DNA of 52,544 nucleotides from Paracoccaceae bacterium (GTDB taxonomy: Bacteria > Pseudomonadota > Alphaproteobacteria > Rhodobacterales > Rhodobacteraceae): NCBI GenBank assembly GCA_019090795.1, contig JAHRVG010000078.1:1-52544 (forward strand). The letters run 5' to 3'. The notes below the pieces were generated by a model, which had not been told where the DNA came from, ran no database searches, and saw nothing but the letters and a program-made list of their open reading frames with translations. This document shows, one piece after another, positions 19,232 through 28,062 of the stretch (position 1 is its first letter; every line of letters starts with the position of its first letter). Position numbers and translations under genes: made by a program.

Positions 19232-20426
19232 TCAGGTTGGAAACGCTTGCGCGAAAGTATTTTGCAAGGATTGCGAAATCTCGATCCGCTCTTGCGCTTC
19301 ACGCACGCCAACCTCTATTTCAAGACCACTTACGCCAGCGCTTGCCAGAAATTCTTTGGCTTTGGCAATGTTCAGGCTGAACGGGCTTTCGTTGACCGCA
19401 CCAAGATATGTTGCAGGCAAGAAATTCTGATGAACCGTGTACTGACCTTTAAGGAAGCTGTTTTGCATACCCTCGTAATCCACCAGATATTTGATGGCTT
19501 GGCGCACCTCTGGTTTCGACAAAACAGGGTGTTTCTGGTTCAAGGAAATATACATCAAACGACCGCGCAGAGCACTATCAATTGCGATGCCATCTTTGCC
19601 GGAAATGCCCGTCACATCATCTGGGTTCAGGTTACGGGCCACATCAATATCGCCGCGTTCCAGCATCAGACGTTGGGTGGAACTTTCCTGAACGTGACGC
19701 ACGATCACCCGTTCCATTGCTGGTGCACCTTGATAGAAATCTTGGTTGGATTTCAGAGTCACAGCGTCATTTGGCTTCCAGCTCACCAGTGAATAAGCAC
19801 CGGAACCCGCGGTGTGAGTCTTCAGCCATGTGTTGCCCATGTCGCCGTCCGCGGCGTTCGCCATCACGGTTTTCATGTCAACAATACCGCCAATGGTCGA
19901 GGTCAGACAGTTCAACACGAAAGACGTAGCATAGCGTTTATCGGTGGTGATGGAAACGGTATTCCCATCTGCCTTGATCATGTCCATCGCATTGTCGGCG
20001 GTAAAGCCAAACTGCGTCAGAATGAAGGACGGGGTTTTGTTCAGGATCACTGCGCGTTGCAGCGACCAAGCTGCGTCTTGCACTGTCACTGGGTTGCCCG
20101 AATGGAATTTCACTCCGGTACGCATGGTGAAGGTGATGGTTTTACCATCTTGGGAAACGGGCCAGCTCTCGGCCAGATCGGGCTGATAGCCCGCGTCAAG
20201 GTTTAGTGGATCAAAGTTGATCAGTTTACCATAGACATTGCGGCTAACGTCGGAACCCGCGAACTCAAAGCTTTCAGCAGGATCAAGGGTGGTGATGTCG
20301 TCAATTCGGAATCCGGTTAGCAATCACCAACATGTTGGCAGGCGTTTCAGCTGCCACAGGCATCGCCGTCATACTGACCACAAATCCCATAACCACTGTG
20401 GCCGTAATATTTCTGAATGGTTTCAT
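19232..20426 (-). pseudogene. Peptide ABC transporter substrate-binding protein (DppA type), broken at both ends
   Basis: The start ATG (20424-20426) has AGAGGA upstream and a good signal peptide (MKPFRNITATVVMGFVVSM to PVAAE). The mature part begins ANMLVIANRI and then meets TGA at 20301-20303. A 7-base near-duplication (CGGATTC next to CGAATTG) has shifted the frame. In the other frame the family continues normally: DDITTLDPAESFEFAGSDVSRNVYGKL, then KTITFTMRTGVKFHSGNPVTVQDAAWSL, and so on to LQNTFAQA. After that it runs out within four residues and meets sequence just upstream of the permease. Roughly the last 150 residues of a normal SBP_bac_5 protein are missing. Confidence 0.9.
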
Positions 20427-20479
20427 TATGTTAGTCCTCTCTGTTTTGTTTTAGTTAAGCAGTGTTTCCTGCCTTTGCC

Positions 20480-21565
20480 TCAATTACTCCAGGTTTTATC
20501 CAGCACCCGCAGCCAGTTTTCATGGCATAGTTTTTTCATCAGGGCGCTGTTATAACCCTGTGCTTTCATCGCGTCGCGCAGGTTGTTCAACCCGGCCACG
20601 TCGGTAATCTCCTCGGGCATCATCGCACCGTCGAAATCCGATCCCAAACCGACACGATCTTCTCCCAGCCGCTCTATCAAGTGATCCAGATGCCGCAGCA
20701 TGGTTTCTAACGGCACATCCGGCTTCATTTGCCCGTCAGCGCGCAAAAAAGCACAAGCATAATTCAGCCCGACCATGCCGTCACTTTCCGCGATTGCATC
20801 CAGTTGTTTATCCGTCAGATTGCGCGCGTGGGGACAAATGGCATGAACGTTGGAATGGGTCGCCACCAGCGGCGCATTGCTGTGCTTGGCCACATCCCAG
20901 AAACCAGCCTCGTTCAAATGCGACAGATCCAGCATCACGCCCAGTTGATTGCAACGTTTCACCAACCGCAGGCCCGCATCCGTCAGCCCCGGCCCGATGT
21001 CGCCGTCAGAGGGATATTTGAACGGCACGCCATGGCCAAATATCGTTGATCTGCTCCAGACTGGCCCCAGTGAGCGCAGGCCTGCAGAATAGAGAACCTC
21101 AAGCGCGTGCAAATCCGGATCAATCGCCTCTGCTCCTTCCATGTGCATGATCGCTGCCATCTTGCCGCTGGCAAAACAGCCACGCAGATCGTCGGTTGTA
21201 TGGCAAATTTTCAGCGCGCCCATTTCCTGCAACTGCAACAAGATTGCAATTTCCTTGAGAATGACGGGCAAAGCTTGGGCCTGTTCCATCAAAGGGGGCA
21301 TAGCGATGTCGTATGCCGCGCGATTCATCTCGTCGTATCTCTCGGCGGCGGTCTTGTCGATGTCGCTTTGGGACAGCACAAACAGCGCAAAAAAACCGCC
21401 GCCAAAACCACCGATTTTGGCGCGTGGAATATCTATTTGCCCTTTACCACCGGAAACAAATGACTGCACGGCATCCGGTGCATCGTTCATCAGCAACTTG
21501 AGCAGCACATCGTTGTGCCCGTCGAAAATCAGTGGTTCATTTTGCAAGGGCAATGGCGACTCCAT
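20480..21565 (-). CDS. Membrane dipeptidase, peptidase family M19
   Basis: The 361-residue zinc dipeptidase (renal dipeptidase-like) would cleave dipeptides, including ones with a D-residue at the second position. The metal site is complete: FDGHND (His17, Asp19), HMEGAEA (Glu143), the later ATHSNVHAICPHARNLTD segment, and GSDFDGAM near the C-terminus. The length is normal for bacterial M19 and I see no lesion. It is the first gene of the minus-strand unit that leads into the broken peptide transporter, 53 bases upstream of it. Without a signal peptide it would act in the cytoplasm on imported dipeptides. Confidence 0.93.
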   Translation of the reverse strand: MESPLPLQNEPLIFDGHNDVLLKLLMNDAPDAVQSFVSGGKGQIDIPRAKIGGFGGGFFALFVLSQSDIDKTAAERYDEMNRAAYDIAMPPLMEQAQALPVILKEIAILLQLQEMGALKICHTTDDLRGCFASGKMAAIMHMEGAEAIDPDLHALEVLYSAGLRSLGPVWSRSTIFGHGVPFKYPSDGDIGPGLTDAGLRLVKRCNQLGVMLDLSHLNEAGFWDVAKHSNAPLVATHSNVHAICPHARNLTDKQLDAIAESDGMVGLNYACAFLRADGQMKPDVPLETMLRHLDHLIERLGEDRVGLGSDFDGAMMPEEITDVAGLNNLRDAMKAQGYNSALMKKLCHENWLRVLDKTWSN

Positions 21566-21571
21566 TTTTTT

Positions 21572-21600
21572 ACCTAATGAACAAAGTTATCACTTTAGGT
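21572..21600 (-). promoter_or_regulatory. Inverted repeat upstream of the dipeptidase, candidate operator
   Basis: ACCTAA (21572-21577) and TTAGGT (21595-21600) flank a 17-base centre that itself contains AAAGT-TATC-ACTTT. The element lies 6 bases upstream of the M19 start codon, a position suited to a repressor or to a 5' UTR hairpin. No regulator gene is adjacent. It is seen in the sequence, and the role is inferred. Confidence 0.4.
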
Positions 21601-21686
21601 GAAATAGCAAGTGATTCCAGAACTATCACGCCAAATAGTTCTCGCGCTTAGAGCGTAAGGCAAGCAAGTTAATCAATCACATTGTT

Positions 21687-23963
21687 TTAGTTCTCATTTT
21701 TCTTGCCACTGCCAAAAATTCCTTTCAACACCTTGCCCAGAACATTTTCCGCTTCCTGATCAAGCTTGCTCAGGTCACGACCGATCTTGTCGCGCGTTTC
21801 ACGCACTGATGTTTTAAACCTGTTTTTCTTATTCCCCGAAATCCCGAACAAGCCTTTTTTCTTGTCTTCTTCGACCCCCTCGTCAATCGGCGACGGCGCA
21901 TACATCGGCAGAGGCTTGGGCGTTAATCCTTCGTTTACCCGTACCATGGTTTCACGCCAGATATCCGCAGGCAGGCCCCCCCCAGTGGTTCCCTTCAGCT
22001 TTTGATTGTTGTCATAGCCAATCCAGACACCCGCGACATAATCCGCCGTGAAGCCGATAAACCACGCATCCCGCGCGCCTTGGGTTGTGCCGGTCTTGCC
22101 CGCCACCTGCCACCCCTCCATGCGCGCCCGTCGGCCAGAACCGACCTCGACAACCTGATTCATCATATAGACCAGCTGTTCTGCCGCAAAGTCATTGATC
22201 ACCCGTTTGCTTCCAATGACCGAATGGGTAATCAAGGGGGTGCTGTCGCCTTGCAAAGTCAGTTCCTCCACCCCATAGGGCATGGCCGAGTGACCGGAAT
22301 TCAGAAACCCTGCATATGCTCCCGTCATTTCCAGCAAGGTCGATTCAGAGGCACCCAATGCAAGTGCCGGACCCGCCGCGAGCTTATGTTTAATGCCAAA
22401 ATCCTGCGCCAAGGCGCGTATTTTCTTGCGGCCCACAGATTCAGAAATACGCACCGCAGAGGTATTGATAGATTGTGCCAGCGCTTCTGTCAGGGTTATT
22501 TCTCCAAGATATTTCTTGGTATAGTTCTTAGGCGACCAAGGCCCCGATCCCGGTATGTTAATTGTCAGCGGCGCATCATCTACAATACTGTCATAGCGAT
22601 ACCCCTGCTCCAGCGCCGCCGCATAGACGAAGGGTTTGAAAGACGACCCGGTCTGGCGCAACGCTTGCGTTGCTCGGTTGAAACCACCCGCAATGCCAGA
22701 CTTGCGCCCGCCAACAATTGCCCGCACCGCACCATTGCCGGACATCACCACAATCGCCGCCTGCGCATTGGATTTATTGCTGACTTTGGTGTCAAAAATA
22801 TAGTTCAGCGCATCCTCTGCTGCCTTTTGAATTCGCGGGTCAAAGGTGGTGCGGATCACGATATCCTCAGTTGTATCTTTAAGAATAAACTCCGGTCCAG
22901 CCTCCATTATCCAGTCTGCAAAATAGGTGCCAGTGCGTGATTTGGCCTCGGCTGATAGTTTTGCCGGGTGCGCCCGCGCATTCTGCATTTCCGGTTTGCT
23001 CAGATAACCCTGATCATACATCAGCCCGACAATCAGCCCTGCCCGATCTTGTGCCTTGGATATATTACGGGTCGGGGCGGTAGAAGACGGTGCCTTGAGC
23101 AACCCCGCCAGCATTGCTGCCTCGGCAATAGAAACAGAGGTAGCAGATTTGGAAAAGTAGCGTTTGCTCGCCGCCTCGAACCCGTGGCTACCGGCCCCCA
23201 GATAGGCCCGGTTCATATAGATCGTCAGGATTTCGTCTTTGGTGTATTTGAGTTCCATCGCAAACGCCATCGGGATTTCCTTGAGCTTGCGATTGATTGA
23301 TCTGATGTCAGAGAAGAACACCCGTTTTGCCACCTGCTGCGTGATCGTGGAACCCCCATTGCCCTTGAACGGATTTCGCCCCGCGCGCATGTTGATACGC
23401 ATGGCCCCGATGATACCGCGGGGGGATATACCGAAATGGCTGTAAAAACGCTTGTCCTCGGTCGCTACAACCGCGTTTCGCAGGTGGGGCGCTACGGTTT
23501 TGCTATCGACCAAGCCGCCAAACTGATCGCCGCGCCAAGCGAACACCTTACCAGCTTGGTCCTGCATCGTGACCGAGCCACGTTTCCGGTCATCCATCAA
23601 GACCCGCGCTTCCGGCAGGGTGCTATAATAATACCCCGTCGCACTGCCAACAACCAACAGCAGCACGACGGCTACACGAAAAGTTATCCACCAGATTATT
23701 TGGAGTATGCCAGCGAAAAGCCAACGCAGAAACCGCGTCAGGAAATTCCCGCCTGGTCTTTGCTTGGATGTCGCCTTGCGTTTTGCCTGAGCGGGTTTCT
23801 TTTTATTGGCTAACGCCTTGCCCGCCGGTTTTTTCTTGGCCTTATTGGGCATCATACGCAATGCCAACCCAGCGGCTACACCCTCTTTGCTCGCTGGTTT
23901 CTTCTTGGTGAATTTACGTTTGGGCGCGACCAATGAGGGGCGCTTTTTACCGGTACTAGCCAT
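21687..23963 (-). CDS. Class A penicillin-binding protein 1A-type
   Basis: The 758-residue bifunctional peptidoglycan synthase has a very Lys/Ala/Pro-rich basic cytoplasmic tail (residues 1-75) and one membrane anchor (about 84-110). The GT51 glycosyltransferase domain follows, with E169DKRFYSHFG and GGSTITQQVAKRVFF around 203-217. The transpeptidase domain has S440SFK (SxxK), S498IN (SxN) and K623TGT. A charged C-terminal tail (DKKKGLFGISGNKKNRFK) ends it. It polymerises lipid II and cross-links the strands in the periplasm. The long basic tail is a common but variable trait of alphaproteobacterial PBP1A proteins. It is divergent from glnK, with 253 bases between. Confidence 0.93.
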   Translation of the reverse strand: MASTGKKRPSLVAPKRKFTKKKPASKEGVAAGLALRMMPNKAKKKPAGKALANKKKPAQAKRKATSKQRPGGNFLTRFLRWLFAGILQIIWWITFRVAVVLLLVVGSATGYYYSTLPEARVLMDDRKRGSVTMQDQAGKVFAWRGDQFGGLVDSKTVAPHLRNAVVATEDKRFYSHFGISPRGIIGAMRINMRAGRNPFKGNGGSTITQQVAKRVFFSDIRSINRKLKEIPMAFAMELKYTKDEILTIYMNRAYLGAGSHGFEAASKRYFSKSATSVSIAEAAMLAGLLKAPSSTAPTRNISKAQDRAGLIVGLMYDQGYLSKPEMQNARAHPAKLSAEAKSRTGTYFADWIMEAGPEFILKDTTEDIVIRTTFDPRIQKAAEDALNYIFDTKVSNKSNAQAAIVVMSGNGAVRAIVGGRKSGIAGGFNRATQALRQTGSSFKPFVYAAALEQGYRYDSIVDDAPLTINIPGSGPWSPKNYTKKYLGEITLTEALAQSINTSAVRISESVGRKKIRALAQDFGIKHKLAAGPALALGASESTLLEMTGAYAGFLNSGHSAMPYGVEELTLQGDSTPLITHSVIGSKRVINDFAAEQLVYMMNQVVEVGSGRRARMEGWQVAGKTGTTQGARDAWFIGFTADYVAGVWIGYDNNQKLKGTTGGGLPADIWRETMVRVNEGLTPKPLPMYAPSPIDEGVEEDKKKGLFGISGNKKNRFKTSVRETRDKIGRDLSKLDQEAENVLGKVLKGIFGSGKKNEN

Positions 23964-24177
23964 GAGTGCTCGAACTTTTTATTTTTGTTGGATACAGGAT
24001 AGCCATTTTTTAACCATTTGTAGAGGGGCATGAAGACATCTGTTTCATTGTTATACTGCCTATTTTTTAGTCGTTTAACTTATCTAGGTCAAATAATAGG
24101 CAAAATAGCCCTTTGGCCGGAATCACACCCCCCCATTTTCTTGTTATCTCGTCGATTCGCCTGCCTTTTACCCTTGA

Positions 24178-24555
<378 letters not shown>

Positions 24556-24577
24556 ACCCGACAGTGAGGAAATTAAA

Positions 24578-25936
24578 ATGTCCGTAACAACTAAAACAGT
24601 GGGATTGCTTGCAGCCACCCTACTTTTGCCCAGCACCGCTTTCGCGCAAGACGCCCCGGCACTGGTCCCCACCGAAGTTTCATATATCCTGACAACCCTG
24701 CTGTTCCTGATTGGCGGCTTTCTGGTATTCTTCATGGCGGCTGGTTTCGCCATGCTCGAAGCAGGTCTGGTGCGTTCCAAGAACGTCACCATGCAGTTGA
24801 CTAAAAACATGGGTCTGCTCGGGTTGGCCACAATCTTTTACTATCTGATCGGCTATAACTTGATGTATCCGGGCGACGGCTGGACCATTGCCGGTGTTAT
24901 TGGCGCTTTTGGCCCTGCAGGGCTGGAACCTGTTGGTGCGGGTACGGATGCGGTTGACCTGGGCTATGCCTCTGTCGGTTCTGACTTCTTTTTCCAGCTG
25001 ATGTTCTGTGCAGCGACGGCCTCTATCGTGTCCGGTGCAGTTGCCGAGCGGATCAAGCTTTGGCCATTTCTGGCATTCACTGTCGTTCTGACCGCTGTCA
25101 TCTATCCGATTCAGGCCTCCTGGAAATGGGGCGGTGGCTTTTTGGGTAGCGATGCGACAGAGGGTTTCATGATGTCAAACTTTGGCGTTGTGTTTCAGGA
25201 TTTCGCCGGCTCTACAATTGTTCACTCTGTAGGTGGCTGGGCTGCGCTGACAGGCGCTATCATCCTAGGCCCGCGTATCGGCAAATATGTTGGCGGTCGT
25301 GTGCATCCGTTCATGGGTTCAAATCTGCCGCTGGCAACACTGGGTACTTTCATCCTGTGGCTCGGTTGGTTCGGCTTTAACGGCGCATCGCAATTGGCGA
25401 TGGGTTCTGTGGGCGATGTCACCGACATCTCGCGCATCTTTGCCAACACCAACACCGCAGCAGCTGGGGGCGCAATCGCAGCCCTGATCCTGACGCAAGT
25501 GGTGTTCAAAAAGCCTGACTTAACCATGATACTGAATGGCGCATTGGCTGGCCTCGTGTCGATCACTGCGGAACCACTGGCCCCCACATTGGGCGAAGCA
25601 ACCCTGATCGGTGCCATCGGTGGTGCAATTGTCGTCTTCGCTGTCCCGCTGCTTGACAAGTTCAAGATTGACGACGTGGTTGGTGCTATTCCGGTGCACC
25701 TGTTCGCCGGTATCTGGGGAACTTTCATCGTTGCTTACACCAACTCCGATGCGTCCTACATGGGCCAGTTGGCTGGTATCGTTATCATCGGTGGGTTTGT
25801 CATCGTCACCTCCGCGGCACTGTGGTTCATTTTGAAAGTGACCGTTGGTATCCGTGTCGGTGAAGAAGAGGAAATCACCGGTCTGGATATGTCCGAACTG
25901 GGCATGGAAGCCTATCCAGAGTTCTCTCACCGCTAA
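24578..25936 (+). CDS. amtB: Ammonium transporter AmtB
   Basis: The 452-residue Amt/Rh channel has a cleavable signal peptide (SVTTKTVGLLAATLLLPSTAFAQ) and eleven membrane helices. Features include the MAAGFAMLEAGLVRSKNV segment of the first helix, DFAGSTIVHSVGGWAALTGA with the first of the twin pore histidines, WLGWFGFNGAS, and VVGAIPVHLFAGIWGT with the second. The start at MSVTTK follows a GTGAGGA ribosome-binding site, and longer in-frame starts overlap glnK. It imports ammonium and is regulated by GlnK docking. A strong terminator follows 20 bases after the stop. Confidence 0.96.
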   Translation: MSVTTKTVGLLAATLLLPSTAFAQDAPALVPTEVSYILTTLLFLIGGFLVFFMAAGFAMLEAGLVRSKNVTMQLTKNMGLLGLATIFYYLIGYNLMYPGDGWTIAGVIGAFGPAGLEPVGAGTDAVDLGYASVGSDFFFQLMFCAATASIVSGAVAERIKLWPFLAFTVVLTAVIYPIQASWKWGGGFLGSDATEGFMMSNFGVVFQDFAGSTIVHSVGGWAALTGAIILGPRIGKYVGGRVHPFMGSNLPLATLGTFILWLGWFGFNGASQLAMGSVGDVTDISRIFANTNTAAAGGAIAALILTQVVFKKPDLTMILNGALAGLVSITAEPLAPTLGEATLIGAIGGAIVVFAVPLLDKFKIDDVVGAIPVHLFAGIWGTFIVAYTNSDASYMGQLAGIVIIGGFVIVTSAALWFILKVTVGIRVGEEEEITGLDMSELGMEAYPEFSHR

Positions 25937-25955
25937 GAACTCTTATTGAAGAACC

Positions 25956-25986
25956 AAGTCGGGCCGATGCGGCCCGACTTTTTATT
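25956..25986 (+). terminator. Rho-independent terminator after amtB
   Basis: AAGTCGGGCCG (25956-25966) pairs perfectly with CGGCCCGACTT (25970-25980) across a 3-base ATG loop. The stem runs straight into TTTTTATT. This is a textbook intrinsic terminator and closes the glnK-amtB unit. Confidence 0.95.
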
Positions 25987-26042
25987 GGCAATCATATTCA
26001 GTTCCTGATTAGCATTCTCTCGTAACACTGGGAGATTCGAAA

Positions 26043-26810
26043 ATGCCTGCACCGTCAAACATCACCCCCATTCAATCCAACATAGGACACTGGCAAGAGC
26101 GCGTCGATCTGGCCGCCTCGTTTCGCTGGACACACCGCCTGAACCTGCACGAAGCCGTTGCCAACCATTTTTCGCTGGCAGTCAACGAAGACGGCTCGCG
26201 GTTTCTGATGAACCCGAACCAAGCCCATTTCAGCCGCATCAAGGCCTCCGATTTGCTGCTGCTGGATGCCAATGAGCCGAATGCACTGGACCACCCCAAC
26301 GCCCCCGATCCCACCGCCTGGGGACTGCACGGCTCTATCCACCGCCGCTGCCCGCACCATCGCTGTGTGATGCATGTTCATTCAGTTTTCGCCACTGTGC
26401 TGGCCGCATTGGCGGATTCTAATTTGCCGCCAATTGACCAGAACACCGCGACGTTCTTTAACCGCTATGTGATTGACGAGGGCTTCGGCGGTCTGGCGTT
26501 CGAGGCAGAAGGAGAGCGTTGCGCTAGTGCCCTGCAAGATCCCCGTAAACAGGTGATGATCATGGGCAACCACGGCGTGCTGGTGATGGGCAACACCGTC
26601 GCGGATACATTCAACCGCCTGTACTATTTTGAACGCGCCGCAGAGACCTACATTCGCGCACTGCAAACTGGCCAGCCGCTGCGCGTGCTCTCTGATGACA
26701 TCGCCGAGAAAACAGCCCGCGAGTTGGAGGAGTATCCGGAACAGGCCGACAAGCATTTGGCTGAATTGAAGCTGATTTTAGACGAAGAAGGCTCCAACTA
26801 CGCCAGTTAA
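26043..26810 (+). CDS. Class II aldolase/adducin family protein
   Basis: The 255-residue protein has the class II aldolase/adducin fold: LAASFRWTHRLNLHEAVANHFSLAV near the start, the metal-binding MHVHSVFATVLAAL around residue 113, and MIMGNHGVLVMGNTVADTFNRLYYFERAAETY near residue 175. The histidines for Zn2+ binding are present, so it may be an active aldolase, epimerase or dehydratase rather than an adducin-like binder, but the substrate is unknown. It precedes the acyl-CoA dehydrogenase gene by 88 bases, where a loose hairpin lies (about 26813-26849). Co-expression with the CoA-ester genes is possible but not shown. Confidence 0.82.
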   Translation: MPAPSNITPIQSNIGHWQERVDLAASFRWTHRLNLHEAVANHFSLAVNEDGSRFLMNPNQAHFSRIKASDLLLLDANEPNALDHPNAPDPTAWGLHGSIHRRCPHHRCVMHVHSVFATVLAALADSNLPPIDQNTATFFNRYVIDEGFGGLAFEAEGERCASALQDPRKQVMIMGNHGVLVMGNTVADTFNRLYYFERAAETYIRALQTGQPLRVLSDDIAEKTARELEEYPEQADKHLAELKLILDEEGSNYAS

Positions 26811-26898
26811 GCGGCCTGAAAACGACCCGATTTTGGCGGGTTTCGGCCTGACTCGAAACCAAGGACCCGCTACCTATGGCCCACCATAGGAGGCACCC

Positions 26899-28059
26899 AT
26901 GCAATACGGGCTGACAGAAGAACAGGAAATGATCGCAGCGACAGTTCGCTCTTTCGTGGAAAAGGAAATCTATCCACACGAGGAGTTGGTAGAGCGCACC
27001 GGCGAAGTGCCCCAAGAGATCGCAAAAGAAATCAAACGCAAGTGTCTGGAACTGGGTTTCTATGGCTGCAATTTTCCCAAAGAAGTTGGGGGCGCTGGTC
27101 TGAACCACGTTGAATTTGCGCTTGTGGAACGTGAGTTGGGGCGAGGCTCTATGGCGCTGAACCACTTTTTTGGGCGACCGCAAAACATCTTGATGGCTTG
27201 TAACCCTGAACAGCATGAACGCTACCTGATACCCGCCATGCGCGGCGAGCGTATGGATGCACTGGCAATGACGGAACCCGGTGCCGGGTCAGACATTCGC
27301 GGCATGAAATGCAACGCGCGGCGCGATGGCGGTGATTGGGTGCTGAACGGCACTAAACATTTCATATCAGGCGCAGATCACGCGGATTTCATCATTGTTT
27401 TTGTCGCCACAGGGGAGGATCAAACCCCCCGCGGCCCTAAAAAACGAATCACGACTTTTCTTGTCGATCGCGGCACCAAAGGTTTTACCATTCGTGACGG
27501 CTACAAATCAGTCTCCCATCGCGGTTACAAAAATATGATCCTTGAATTTGACGATTGCCGCCTGCCTGATGAACAGGTTTTGGGGCAGGTGGACGGCGGT
27601 TTTTCTGTGATGAATGAGTGGCTCTATGCCACCCGGGTCACTGTCGCCGCCATGTCGGTCGGACGGGCGCGGCGGGTGTTTGACTATGCGCTGGAATACG
27701 CCGCAGAACGGGAACAATTTGGCCAGCCGATAGGCAAATTTCAGGGCATCGGCTTCCAAATTGCCGACATGATTACCGAAATTGATGCGGCGGATCTGTT
27801 GACTCTGGCAGCGGCGGATCGACTTGACAAGGGTATCCCGGCAAACCGCGAAATCGCCTCTGCAAAACTCTATGCCAGCGAAATGCTAGCGCGGGTCACT
27901 GATGCAGCGATTCAAGTGTATGGCGGGATGGGGTTGATGGACGATCTGCCGCTGGAACGCTTTTGGCGCGATGCGCGGGTTGAACGAATTTGGGACGGTA
28001 CATCGGAAATTCAGCGCCACATCATCAGCCGCGAATTGCTGCGCCCGCTGGGGGCATAA
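26899..28059 (+). CDS. Acyl-CoA dehydrogenase, possibly acting on a butyrobetainyl-type CoA ester
   Basis: The 386-residue FAD enzyme introduces a double bond next to a CoA thioester. Both PROSITE-type signatures are visible: AMTEPGAGSDIRGMKCNA around residue 120 and QVYGGMGLMDDLPLERFWRDARVERIWDGTSEIQ near the end. The catalytic base position (Glu in medium-chain enzymes, in the YEGTS motif) is Asp366 here. The reading frame is followed after 3 bases by a GTG-start acyl-CoA synthetase gene, and that by a CaiD-like hydratase. The substrate is thus probably a short, perhaps quaternary-amine, acyl-CoA. This substrate is inferred from neighbours only. Confidence 0.88.
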   Translation: MQYGLTEEQEMIAATVRSFVEKEIYPHEELVERTGEVPQEIAKEIKRKCLELGFYGCNFPKEVGGAGLNHVEFALVERELGRGSMALNHFFGRPQNILMACNPEQHERYLIPAMRGERMDALAMTEPGAGSDIRGMKCNARRDGGDWVLNGTKHFISGADHADFIIVFVATGEDQTPRGPKKRITTFLVDRGTKGFTIRDGYKSVSHRGYKNMILEFDDCRLPDEQVLGQVDGGFSVMNEWLYATRVTVAAMSVGRARRVFDYALEYAAEREQFGQPIGKFQGIGFQIADMITEIDAADLLTLAAADRLDKGIPANREIASAKLYASEMLARVTDAAIQVYGGMGLMDDLPLERFWRDARVERIWDGTSEIQRHIISRELLRPLGA

Positions 28060-28062
28060 CGG

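Noticed and set aside
15796-19311. The short frames in the Dpp region as separate small genes
   Set aside because: Each is a fragment of one normal-length gene split by a stop, indel or deletion; domain parts run on in another frame.
26811-26898. Terminator between the class II aldolase and acyl-CoA dehydrogenase genes
   Set aside because: A GGCC-bounded imperfect stem exists, but it has bulges and no T-run, so it is too weak to call.
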